This document shows, piece after piece, positions 17,204 through 25,124 of a stretch of 64,000 nt of DNA. The notes beneath the pieces were generated by a model. The model was not told the origin of the DNA. It made no database searches and saw only the letters and a list, made by a program, of their open reading frames with translations. Every line of letters starts with the position of its first letter. The first letter of the stretch is position 1. Origin of the DNA: Candidatus Omnitrophota bacterium. GTDB lineage: Bacteria > Omnitrophota > Gorgyraeia > Zapsychrales > Zapsychraceae. A program made the translations under genes and the position numbers. The DNA lies in the NCBI GenBank assembly GCA_020429915.1, contig JAGQKV010000011.1, forward strand, positions 1-64,000, written 5' to 3'.

Positions 17204-18682
17204 TTACTGGTCCAGCTGCATGATCGGCGCGTAATAACCCTTTTCCGAGCGTATCCAGAATTGATCCGTCTTTTTCCGGAAACGTTTATTGCTGAATTCG
17301 TACGTAAACGCTTTCGCGCGGATGTACGTCGGCGGATCACCAAAGAACGGATCGACAAAAAACAGACTGATAACGCTCTGCTCTCCCTCCAATAAACGTT
17401 TCAGCAGGTTGGAAAACCACGGCGTATAACGGTAATCCGGCATCAGAGCGGCAAACCACATCTGCCAGTCCAGTCGCGGTTGGTGGGGGGCTACCTGGCG
17501 GGGGGCACGGAAAATGTTACCGGGCTTATACTTAAACTCGTAGGTCTTCCATTCGTACCCGTCGTTGCTGCCCTCGATCACGATCTCGGTCCGCTCGGTG
17601 GTCATGTTGGCGAACAGCCCGTAACTGTTACTGATGAGGTACGGACGAAAAATCTTGGCAATCTTGTCGACGCTCTGGGGCAGCGTGCTCTTCATGCTGA
17701 CAAAATTCAGAAAAGTCAGCGAAATCACCAAACCGACCACAATCTGGCACAACACATCCTTGAGCCTGGACAGCCGGGTATCCTTAATCTTGACTTGGTC
17801 CGGGATATCCCCCCAAGAGGCAAAGGTCTTGTCGTAAATCTTACGGCGAAAGTGCTTGTCATCCATCAGCAGAAAACACATCGCGAAGATGAGCAGGTTA
17901 TAGAACCCGTAATTCCCGGTGAGCATTTCCGCAGCCTGCAGCAGCATAATCATCGAACAGGACCACAACCGGATATCCCGTTGGAGAAACATCCCGAAGG
18001 GCACGACCAACTCAACGATGAACATGATCAAACAGGACATTTCGTGGACAAAAAACGGCTGCTGGTAGAGATGCCACGCGGTCAGATTGGGCAGCGGCTG
18101 GGTGTAGTAATGGTACGACAATGCGGTCAGGTCCAGCCAGTTTTCGTCCCCGCTAAGGACCTTCACCAGACCGGATTGAAACATGACCTTCATCAGCAGG
18201 AGCTTCATCGCGAACATGACCCATCGGGGAGGCGGTTCATCAAAGGTGTTCAGTTTCTGATCCCACGGGCTCAGAAAGATACTGAGAAAACCGACTTCCA
18301 ATAGTAACGTGTCCCATTGGAAGCTCATGAAGGCCTGTCCCACATGCACGATGGAGAGGTACAGCATCCACATGATGGCCAGCCCGATCGCCGGATAAAC
18401 ACCGGCCACCACCTGTCCGGCGACCATCATCCCAAAGAAGCAGACCGCCACCATAAAGAAGTCGCTGCAGTTAATCCAGAAAATGGTGGGGAGCGCGAAG
18501 AAGTTGGGCCATCCGTAGAAATCCCGGGCGGCGGCGAGATACTCCTGGGCCGGCAGGATGCCTTTGGATCCGACCAACCCCTCTATCTGGACCCAGGCGG
18601 ACGCGAAGGCGATAAAATATATCACCCCGATAAACCGGATGAAAAAACGGCGCGCGATAAAATAAGTGTTGGTAAGATCCAT
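17204..18682 (-). CDS. Lipase maturation factor-family membrane protein
   Basis: 492 residues. About ten hydrophobic segments span 15-320, followed by a soluble C-terminal domain with many aromatic residues. The motif SFQWDTLLLEVGFLSIF (about 117-133) is the hallmark of the LMF1 family, in which the animal protein helps lipases fold in the ER. APHQPRLDWQMWFAALMPD, then NPFFGDPP-like VDPFFGDPPTYIRAK, are typical C-terminal motifs. Bacterial members are uncharacterised. It is 11 bases after the GT2 gene and probably cotranscribed with it and PilZ. Confidence 0.88.
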   Translation of the reverse strand: MDLTNTYFIARRFFIRFIGVIYFIAFASAWVQIEGLVGSKGILPAQEYLAAARDFYGWPNFFALPTIFWINCSDFFMVAVCFFGMMVAGQVVAGVYPAIGLAIMWMLYLSIVHVGQAFMSFQWDTLLLEVGFLSIFLSPWDQKLNTFDEPPPRWVMFAMKLLLMKVMFQSGLVKVLSGDENWLDLTALSYHYYTQPLPNLTAWHLYQQPFFVHEMSCLIMFIVELVVPFGMFLQRDIRLWSCSMIMLLQAAEMLTGNYGFYNLLIFAMCFLLMDDKHFRRKIYDKTFASWGDIPDQVKIKDTRLSRLKDVLCQIVVGLVISLTFLNFVSMKSTLPQSVDKIAKIFRPYLISNSYGLFANMTTERTEIVIEGSNDGYEWKTYEFKYKPGNIFRAPRQVAPHQPRLDWQMWFAALMPDYRYTPWFSNLLKRLLEGEQSVISLFFVDPFFGDPPTYIRAKAFTYEFSNKRFRKKTDQFWIRSEKGYYAPIMQLDQ

Positions 18683-18693
18683 ACGTTAACGAA

Positions 18694-19368
18694 CTACCGG
18701 ATATCCCGATAGACCTCGGTCAATTGCTGCCCCTCGTCCCCCAGCATTAATCCCAGTTTTATTCGGGTGTTGATCAGGGTCGTCTTCACAACGCCCTGAC
18801 TTAACCAGCGGCGGGCCGAACAGGTGACCGGACACGGCAACATGCGGACGGGCCCATGCCGGCGCAACATCTTGGAAAAGGCCACGTCCTCCCCGATCTC
18901 GCATTCGGGAAATCCCCCCAGTTTTTGAAAGACATCCTTCCTCACAAACATGCCCTGGTCACCGTAATAAATACGGCGGCAACGGGCCCTTACGTTCCCC
19001 GTCCAGGCGATCCAGCGAAACATCCAGCCCGGCTGGTCAATCACTTGGCGCAAACAGCCGCCAGCCAGCCCCTCAGCGGCAACCTGCTCCTCGATCATCC
19101 GTAAAGTCCCGGTCTCGATCGTATTGTCCGCATGATGAAAAAGCAGAATATCCTGCTCGGCTGCGGCGGCACCGGCATTCATTTGCCGGGCCCTTCCTTT
19201 GGGGGCACGGATCACACGAAGCGCCCCGTCCAAAACGGCCACGCTCCTGTCGGTACTGCCCCCGTCGACAAAGATTACTTCGGCCTGCCGTGCCAGGTCG
19301 CCAAAATACTCGCGGCGTGCTGTAAGCACGCGCTCTTCGTTGAACACCGGCACGATAACGCTGATCAT
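18694..19368 (-). CDS. Family 2 glycosyltransferase (TIGR04283-like)
   Basis: 224 residues starting MISVIVPVFNEERVL, with VIFVDGGSTDRSVAVL (about 35-50) and the metal-binding region ILLFHHADNTIE in place of the more usual FLHADT. GMFVRKDVFQKLGGFPE near 160 is also typical. Members of this subfamily are annotated as TIGR04283 and placed with arsenosugar synthesis in some genomes, but no arsenic gene is near here. It sits 1 base before PilZ and 11 bases before the LMF gene in one unit. Acceptor unknown. Confidence 0.75.
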   Translation of the reverse strand: MISVIVPVFNEERVLTARREYFGDLARQAEVIFVDGGSTDRSVAVLDGALRVIRAPKGRARQMNAGAAAAEQDILLFHHADNTIETGTLRMIEEQVAAEGLAGGCLRQVIDQPGWMFRWIAWTGNVRARCRRIYYGDQGMFVRKDVFQKLGGFPECEIGEDVAFSKMLRRHGPVRMLPCPVTCSARRWLSQGVVKTTLINTRIKLGLMLGDEGQQLTEVYRDIR

Positions 19369-19369
19369 C

Positions 19370-19720
19370 CTAACCTTCCGGCGGATACATCAACTGTGTC
19401 TGGTAAAACTTACGGAATTTCTTAGCGTCATCGGAATTGACGTTCATTATCTTTACCCCGGCCTTGAAGCACCCCTCTTCGTGCACCTCATGACACCAGA
19501 CCACTTTGGCCAGCAGCGACAACTGTTCATCCGGCTGTAGACGGATTTTCAACTCGACCGAATGTCCGCTTTGGACCTCGTGATCGGTCTTAAAACAGAT
19601 ACCGGTATGATTGATATTGACGGTCGTAATAACCGCGAAAGGAAATTCCGACTCCCAAATCCGGTAATTTCCCTTCATCTCGATGGCAAGACGTTTGGAT
19701 TCACGTTTGTTGTTGAGCAT
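19370..19720 (-). CDS. PilZ domain protein (probable c-di-GMP receptor)
   Basis: 116 residues from the ATG at 19720, preceded by AAAGGA. An N-terminal RESKRLAIE resembles the RxxxR c-di-GMP motif but has only partial spacing; the second motif lies near TVNINHTGICFKTDHE (equivalent to DxSxxG, with N-H-T-G here). The barrel ends KAGVKIMNV. PilZ proteins bind cyclic di-GMP and change motility or polysaccharide output. Because both motifs are imperfect, ligand binding is likely but not certain. A promoter and leader hairpin lie upstream. Confidence 0.75.
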   Translation of the reverse strand: MLNNKRESKRLAIEMKGNYRIWESEFPFAVITTVNINHTGICFKTDHEVQSGHSVELKIRLQPDEQLSLLAKVVWCHEVHEEGCFKAGVKIMNVNSDDAKKFRKFYQTQLMYPPEG

Positions 19721-19769
19721 CGTCTTTTCCTTTCTGCGGACCGCCAATAGACAGCAGCCCGACGTAAAC

Positions 19770-19799
19770 AAACCCGTAAGAACACGTCGTGACGGGTTT
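19770..19799 (-). promoter_or_regulatory. Leader hairpin before pilZ
   Basis: An 8-bp inverted repeat (AAACCCGT at 19770-19777 with ACGGGTTT at 19792-19799) lies in the predicted pilZ leader. On the minus strand the stem is followed by GTTTACGTCGG, which could pair with CGACGT in the loop, so two alternative folds are possible. No known riboswitch recognised. Confidence 0.3.
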
Positions 19800-19818
19800 C
19801 AGGCGCATGATTGGCTAT

Positions 19819-19847
19819 ATTATAGAGGAAAATAGAAGGGCGGGCAA
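19819..19847 (-). promoter_or_regulatory. Sigma-70 promoter for the pilZ-GT2-LMF unit
   Basis: Minus strand TTGCCC (19842-19847), 17-base spacer, perfect TATAAT (19819-19824). Transcription is predicted to start near 19812, giving a leader of about 90 bases. Confidence 0.6.
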
Positions 19848-19865
19848 ATACGGAAAACGGATTTC

Positions 19866-20147
19866 TTACTTGAACGAATTGTGACGCTCTTTCAGAATCA
19901 TGTCTATGATTTTGAGATACTTACGACTTTTGTTCAGAATCAGGACCGAGACCATGAAGGTCAGGAAGGCGTAAAAAAAGGTGATGCGGTAGATCTCCGA
20001 CAATCGGTTTTCGGGAATAATAAACTCGATGAACGAGTAGGCCATCAGCAGGAAGGTGACCATGACCAGGGCATAATAGAACTTCTGCCGGCGGTATTCC
20101 CCCTCAATCCACTGCTTTTCTTTTTCGGACGATATTTCCAGGCCCAT
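19866..20147 (-). CDS. Small membrane protein with two transmembrane segments
   Basis: 93 residues. A charged N-terminus (SSEKEKQWIEGEYRRQ) precedes two hydrophobic helices at about 25-44 and 56-73, then a basic tail ending HNSFK. No recognised family. It starts 43 bases after the msrA stop and may share its transcript. Confidence 0.55.
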   Translation of the reverse strand: MGLEISSEKEKQWIEGEYRRQKFYYALVMVTFLLMAYSFIEFIIPENRLSEIYRITFFYAFLTFMVSVLILNKSRKYLKIIDMILKERHNSFK

Positions 20148-20190
20148 AGGCTTTCAGAATCGGTCGCAGCGGGACGGACGTCCCGGCGAG

Positions 20191-20796
20191 TTACTTGTCT
20201 CCCCAGACTTGTTTGATAAACGGAACCCGGCCGGAAAAATAGCTGTAACTCTTGTAGTGTCCGGGGTTTTTCTTGTAGTAATCCTGGTGGTACTCTTCCG
20301 CCGGATAGAATTTCTGCGCCGGCTTAATTTCCACGACGATCGGCTTGTCGAATTTCCCGGAGGCCGCCAACTCCGCCTTGGACTTTTCAGCCTGGGCCTT
20401 TTGGTCTTCGTTGAAATAGTAAATCGCCGTACGGTACTGTGTCCCCTTGTCGGCAAACTGCCCGTTCTTTTGCGTGGGGTCAATATTGTGCCAGAAATGG
20501 GTAAGCAGCTCGGGGTACGTGACCTTAGCCGGATCAAAGGTCACTTCCACCGCCTCGGCATGTCCGGTCCGGCCGGAGGAAACCTCCTGATAGGTGGGAT
20601 CCACTTTCTGACCGTCGGTGTAGCCCGATACCGCGGCCACGACTCCGTCGACTTTTTCAAAAGCGGCTTCGACACACCAGAAACAGCCGCCCGCGAAGAT
20701 GGCTTTTTGCAGCCCGTCCGATTGCGCCCGTGCGTTGTCCGTCATGCTGATAATCCCTGCAACCACAAATAGATAGATCAAAAATTTAACCTTCAT
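20191..20796 (-). CDS. msrA: Peptide-methionine (S)-S-oxide reductase, exported
   Basis: 201 residues. A signal peptide (about 1-24, NARAQ) precedes a full MsrA domain. The catalytic GGCFWCVEAAF (about 36-46) starts the domain, and QYRTAIYY and KFYPAEEYHQDYYKK are also conserved. It reduces methionine S-sulfoxide in oxidised proteins, here in the periplasm. The only cysteines after the leader are the two in GCFWC, so recycling must use that pair or an outside thiol. The gene follows a periplasmic nickel SOD, so both look like envelope oxidative-stress functions. Confidence 0.93.
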   Translation of the reverse strand: MKVKFLIYLFVVAGIISMTDNARAQSDGLQKAIFAGGCFWCVEAAFEKVDGVVAAVSGYTDGQKVDPTYQEVSSGRTGHAEAVEVTFDPAKVTYPELLTHFWHNIDPTQKNGQFADKGTQYRTAIYYFNEDQKAQAEKSKAELAASGKFDKPIVVEIKPAQKFYPAEEYHQDYYKKNPGHYKSYSYFSGRVPFIKQVWGDK

Positions 20797-20924
20797 ATAT
20801 TCTACCTTTGATTAAGTGTTTGTCGAGCAGTTTCACGGTCTTTGGCAAGGCCGGTCCTTGCCGGTTGCCGCTGCAACAGAGGACTCGGCGCAAATATTCA
20901 CTTAAACGCAGCTTACGAACGCAT

Positions 20925-20951
20925 TCCGGGCGCCGGGCATCAGCGCCCGGA
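20925..20951 (-). terminator. Hairpin after sodN, possible terminator
   Basis: A 9-bp GC-rich stem (TCCGGGCGC at 20925-20933 with GCGCCCGGA at 20943-20951) begins 24 bases beyond the sodN stop. There is no U-run, so it may slow polymerase or protect the 3' end rather than terminate alone. A second 7-bp hairpin (GGCAAGG/CCTTGCC) lies at 20844-20862. Confidence 0.35.
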
Positions 20952-20974
20952 GAGCTTGAATTAAGCCGACGAGA

Positions 20975-21445
20975 CTAATGACTGCCTTTGGCCTCCGCGG
21001 CAAAATAACTGTCACTGAATTCGTGCAGAAGTTCGTCGATCTTCTCGGGATGGCTTTCGTCCAGCCCCTGCTTGGATTTCATGGCGTGGATGAGGATTTC
21101 ATGCAGCAAGGTCAATTCCTTGATGTATTTCTCCCGCATGTCGCCTTCCATCGGCTTGATGCGCTGCGTCATAAAGTACTGGTAGACGATTTCCTGGATC
21201 TCCTCGGCGTGCTTTTCCTTATTGGTGATCCAGCGAACGATTTGGTTGTAATTCTTATCGCCCTCGGCCGACAGCTCCTTAATTTGCCGCATCGCCTTGG
21301 CAATCGTGGCCGTGTGCTCGTGGATCATGCGCACGCGCAGTTGATCATCATAAATCCCGCAGGGAATCTCACAGTGCGCCTGCACGGGTTGCGCGTAAAG
21401 GCAGATAGCGCACGCAAACAGAACAAAGGTCAATAATGACTTCAT
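20975..21445 (-). CDS. sodN: Nickel superoxide dismutase with a Sec signal peptide
   Basis: 156 residues. Signal peptide 1-23 ends PVQA, and the next residues are HCEIPCGIYDD, the nickel hook of Ni-SOD (canonical HCDLPCGVYDP) with the His1, Cys2, Pro5, Cys6 and Tyr9 equivalents all kept. Signal-peptidase cleavage after Ala23 would expose His24 as the N-terminal nickel ligand. The rest is a four-helix-like domain of normal size. Classical Ni-SODs are cytoplasmic with a propeptide removed by SodX; no sodX-like gene is visible. The enzyme dismutates superoxide, here in the periplasm. Confidence 0.9.
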   Translation of the reverse strand: MKSLLTFVLFACAICLYAQPVQAHCEIPCGIYDDQLRVRMIHEHTATIAKAMRQIKELSAEGDKNYNQIVRWITNKEKHAEEIQEIVYQYFMTQRIKPMEGDMREKYIKELTLLHEILIHAMKSKQGLDESHPEKIDELLHEFSDSYFAAEAKGSH

Positions 21446-21476
21446 GGGTCCTCCTGGTTAGGGGTTGCTGATCGAT

Positions 21477-24281
21477 TTATGATACGGGGACTTCCGGTCC
21501 GTCGGCAAGAATTGAGCGGCACTCGCCGCAGAGCTGTTCGGCGTCGGTATCCGTCCGGTACTTCCAGCAGCGGACACACTTGTTCCCGTCCGCCTTGACG
21601 ATGGATATGGTGGTATTGGCAAAATCCGTATCCAGTCCGGCCGGGACTTCGGCCACTTTCTGGACGGCGGCTTGCGAAACGATAAACATGTCGGCGAGCT
21701 GTTCGCCGAACTGGGACAAATAGGTGAGGTCCCGGTCGCTGGCTGTTTGAAAGGTGACTTTGGCTTCCAGAGAAGCGCCGATGATATCCGCCGCGCGCTG
21801 GTCCTCCAGGGCCTTGAGAACATGCGGCCGCAGATTGATCAGCAACGCGAAGTACTCGTCGATGCGAGGATTATCCCATTCCGACGGGATCTCGAGAAAG
21901 TCCAGCAGGTGAACGCTTTCGACGGACCGGAAGGACTTGTCCTTCGGCATAAACCGGAAGACTTCCTCAGAGGTAAAGCTGATCACAGGTGCGAGCAGCC
22001 GGACCAAATGATTGAGGATATGGTACAACGCCGTCTGCGCGGCCTTGCGTTCGCTCGACGTCGCAGCCTTCACGTAGAGCCGGTCCTTTAGAATATCGAG
22101 ATAAAAGTTCGACAGATGTTCATTACAAAAGCTGTATATCAGCTTGTAAACCCTGGAAAACTCATAAGCGTTGTACTTTTCGATGACCTGGCGCGACACC
22201 ACACCGAGCTTGTTCAGCGCCCACTTGTCCAGGTCCTGCAATTTGTCATACGGGAGCACATCCTTGTCCGGATCAAAATCGTAAAGATTACTGATCAAAT
22301 AGCGCAGGGTGTTACGGATCTTCCGGTACGCGTCGATCAAGCGCGCCATCACCTCTTTCGAGATCCGGATGTCTTCGTTGTAGGAACTGGACGTGACCCA
22401 AAGGCGCAGGATGTCCGCCCCGCTGTTTTCGTAAATCTCCTGCGGTTTGATGACATTGTTCAGTGACTTGGACATCTTGCGGCCCTGGCCGTCCACAACG
22501 AACCCGTGAGTCAGGACCTCCTTAAAAGGCGCCTTGCCTTCGATGGCCACCGCCGGGATCAACGATGACTGAAACCAGCCGCGATGCTGATCCGATCCTT
22601 CGAGGTACAGATCGATCGGCAGCTCGGCGCCGATCATATCCTTGACCACCGCCTGGCAGCTGACCCCCGAGTCAAACCAGACATCCAGAATATCGAATGT
22701 CTTCTCGAACTCGGACTGCCCGGTCTGCGCGTCCTTAAAGCCCGGCGGGATCAACTCGCCGATATCCTTCTCGAACCACGCGTCCGTCCCTTCTTTACGC
22801 GCGATCTCCGCGAAGTGGTCGATCACCTCGGGATAAAGCATAATCTCGCCGCCATCCTTGAGCTTCAGCGCGGGGATCGGCACACCCCAATAGCGCTGGC
22901 GGGAAATGCACCAGTCCGGTCGGCCCGCCACCATCGCGGTAATCCGCTCTTCGCCCGCCGGCGGAACCCACTTGACCTGCGTGGCAATGATCTCCTTGGC
23001 CTTGGCCCGCAGACCGTCGTGATCAATCTTGATAAACCACTGCTGCGTGGCGCGGAAAATAATCGGCTTCTTACTGCGCCAGGAATGCGGGTACGAATGG
23101 ACGATATCTTCCCGCCGGAACAGGTTCCCGGAGGCCTCCAGGTCCGCGATAATCAGCTTGTTCGCCTTCCAGACATGCTGACCGGCGTACTTGCCGCCCT
23201 GATGCGTGTAAACACCTTTTTCGTCGACCGGCATCACCACGTCGAGCTGGTACTTGAGACCTGTCTGAAAGTCATCCGCCCCGTGTCCCGGCGCGGTGTG
23301 GACCAATCCGGTTCCGTCTTCGCGGGTAACGTAATCGGCGGTGACCACCGGACAGTCGCCCCGCATCTTAAGCGGATGGCGGTAGGTTACGGACGTCAAG
23401 TCCGCCCCGGAGACCTCCTTCAGAATCTTAAAATCGGTGACTTCCCCCTTGGCCAGGACGGGTTCGCACAACGACCGCTCCACAATCAGGATTTCATTGC
23501 CGGCCTCCACGACCGCGTACTCGAAAGCCGCGTGAACCGCGACCGCCACATTGGCGACGAGCGTCCACGGGGTGGTGGTCCACACCAACAAGTAACACGG
23601 CTTATCCGCGGGAAGGCCGAGCTGTCCGGCATCGGTGATCTCAAACTTGATGTAGATCGACGGCGAAGTCACGTCTTCGTACTCCACCTCGGCCTCGGCC
23701 AGGGCGGTTTCGTTCTCGATATCCCAGTTGACCGGTTTCAGACCGCGGTAGACGTAACCCTTCTTACACAGCTCGGACAATGATTTCAGGATCCAGTATT
23801 CATAGTTCGGGTCCAGCGTCAGGTACGGGCGGTCCCAGTCTCCAAACACACCCAGGCGCTTAAACTCCTCGCGCTGAATATCCACGAAGTTCATCGCGTA
23901 GTCGTGGGCCTGTTTGCGAAAGGCCACGCTATCGACCTCTTCCTTCTTCTTATTGATCTCCTGAAAAAGCTTGTGTTCGATCGGTAAGCCGTGGCAGTCC
24001 CAACCGGGGACGTAGCTCGTGGCGTAACCCTCCATGGTCTTGAATTTGACGATGACGTCCTTCAGAATTTTATTCAGGGCATGGCCGATATGAATGTGTC
24101 CGTTGGCATAAGGAGGTCCGTCGTGCAGAATAAAAGGGGTCTTGCCCTCGCCTTTCTTGCGGATCTTACCGTACAAGTCCATGGCGTACCAGTCATTTAT
24201 GTACTCCGGCTCTTTCTTGGCCAGACCGGCGCGCATCGAAAATTCGGTTTGCGGAAGGTTAAGTGTGTCGCGGTAATTCAC
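21477..24281 (-). CDS. ileS: Isoleucyl-tRNA synthetase
   Basis: 934 residues from a GTG at 24281, chosen because the protein then begins NYRDTLNLPQTEF, aligned with the normal IleS start; an in-frame ATG at 24335 adds 18 unrelated residues. Class I motifs are complete: PYANGHIHIGHAL (HIGH), the CP1 editing domain with threonine-rich TTTPWTL, and GRKMSKSLNN (KMSKS). A C-terminal zinc ribbon has CVRCW and CGEC. It charges tRNA-Ile with isoleucine. It is essential and chromosomally housed, which argues against plasmid origin. Confidence 0.97.
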   Translation of the reverse strand: MNYRDTLNLPQTEFSMRAGLAKKEPEYINDWYAMDLYGKIRKKGEGKTPFILHDGPPYANGHIHIGHALNKILKDVIVKFKTMEGYATSYVPGWDCHGLPIEHKLFQEINKKKEEVDSVAFRKQAHDYAMNFVDIQREEFKRLGVFGDWDRPYLTLDPNYEYWILKSLSELCKKGYVYRGLKPVNWDIENETALAEAEVEYEDVTSPSIYIKFEITDAGQLGLPADKPCYLLVWTTTPWTLVANVAVAVHAAFEYAVVEAGNEILIVERSLCEPVLAKGEVTDFKILKEVSGADLTSVTYRHPLKMRGDCPVVTADYVTREDGTGLVHTAPGHGADDFQTGLKYQLDVVMPVDEKGVYTHQGGKYAGQHVWKANKLIIADLEASGNLFRREDIVHSYPHSWRSKKPIIFRATQQWFIKIDHDGLRAKAKEIIATQVKWVPPAGEERITAMVAGRPDWCISRQRYWGVPIPALKLKDGGEIMLYPEVIDHFAEIARKEGTDAWFEKDIGELIPPGFKDAQTGQSEFEKTFDILDVWFDSGVSCQAVVKDMIGAELPIDLYLEGSDQHRGWFQSSLIPAVAIEGKAPFKEVLTHGFVVDGQGRKMSKSLNNVIKPQEIYENSGADILRLWVTSSSYNEDIRISKEVMARLIDAYRKIRNTLRYLISNLYDFDPDKDVLPYDKLQDLDKWALNKLGVVSRQVIEKYNAYEFSRVYKLIYSFCNEHLSNFYLDILKDRLYVKAATSSERKAAQTALYHILNHLVRLLAPVISFTSEEVFRFMPKDKSFRSVESVHLLDFLEIPSEWDNPRIDEYFALLINLRPHVLKALEDQRAADIIGASLEAKVTFQTASDRDLTYLSQFGEQLADMFIVSQAAVQKVAEVPAGLDTDFANTTISIVKADGNKCVRCWKYRTDTDAEQLCGECRSILADGPEVPVS

Positions 24282-24385
24282 GGCAATTCTTTCAGTTACG
24301 GCTTTAGTATGAGTAATGAACCAGTAAGCTACCACAAATCCCGGGGGGTGTCAATCGGGCCCGCCACGGGAAAATACGGCGCGGT

Positions 24386-25114
24386 TTACTTGATAACGGA
24401 GTTGGATAACATTTCCCGAACGCCGTTTCTGTCCTGGATATAGACCTCTGGAAGGAACTCAATGGATTTGGGAATCTGCTTCTCAATGACTTTTTGAATA
24501 CGCTCCTGCTGCGTCGCGTCCGCCGCATCAAAAAGCGGCTCCTTGCTCAGATCGTTGAGCAGGAGGATCCCGGGGTCATGGGCGAAATCGAAATTCTTGA
24601 TCAACCGCTTGATCAGCAAATCGAGAAAGTGCGGTTTGTCTTTAAAGACGTCCACCGCGGCCTTAAGCGTGATCTTGCCCCAATCCTCATGCACCAGCTT
24701 TTGCAGAATCCCGTAGGCTGAAGAGTATTTCACCAGACGGATCTGGCCCGGTTGCAACTTGCGGGCGGTGTTCATGATCACTGTCGAGAATTCCCCTTGA
24801 TTAAAATTCTGGATTTCCTGGTGGATGTCGATGGTCAACAGGTCAAACACGTATACGCCGTGAACGCCCATGGCCGCCGTGGCGACGCTATGCTTGACAA
24901 AGTCGGACACCGCTTCCCATAGGAAGTCCTCCTCTTTACGGATGATGTTGAGGGCCAGCATCGTGCAGGGCAAGTCTTCGCGTTCGGCACGGTACTTACG
25001 CAGCTTGGGCTCGGGCAGACCGAGATAATTGATCTCGTCAAACAGCGGCATGTGCAGAAAGAGGTTCGAGTTCTGGATGCCGCCGTCGATCAAGTTATAT
25101 GTTTCCGTATTCAC
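24386..25114 (-). CDS. Conserved-looking protein of unknown function
   Basis: 242 residues from a GTG at 25114, selected because AAGGAG lies 6 bases upstream and overlaps the stop of the preceding gene. The protein is soluble, alpha/beta, without signal peptide, Cys-metal sites or nucleotide motifs I can name. Notable stretches are NLFLHMPLFDEINYLGLPEP (about 16-35) and VYVFDLLTIDIHQEIQ (about 87-102). It is translationally linked to the STT3-like membrane protein, so it could be its cytoplasmic partner. I do not recognise the family. Confidence 0.6.
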   Translation of the reverse strand: MNTETYNLIDGGIQNSNLFLHMPLFDEINYLGLPEPKLRKYRAEREDLPCTMLALNIIRKEEDFLWEAVSDFVKHSVATAAMGVHGVYVFDLLTIDIHQEIQNFNQGEFSTVIMNTARKLQPGQIRLVKYSSAYGILQKLVHEDWGKITLKAAVDVFKDKPHFLDLLIKRLIKNFDFAHDPGILLLNDLSKEPLFDAADATQQERIQKVIEKQIPKSIEFLPEVYIQDRNGVREMLSNSVIK

Positions 25115-25124
25115 CGGTTTCTCC

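Noticed and set aside
18694..19368. Arsenosugar biosynthesis assignment for the GT2
   Set aside because: No arsenic gene in the window; only subfamily resemblance.
20797..20974. Hidden sodX or tRNA gene between sodN and msrA
   Set aside because: No open frame with a ribosome site and no cloverleaf; only two hairpins.
22584..23783. Long plus-strand open frame of 399 codons opposite ileS
   Set aside because: It lies fully inside ileS on the other strand, has no ribosome site, and its Arg/His/Gln-rich sequence matches no family. ileS is certain.
24282..24335. Upstream ATG start for ileS
   Set aside because: Adds 18 residues with no similarity to IleS; the GTG at 24281 gives the family N-terminus.
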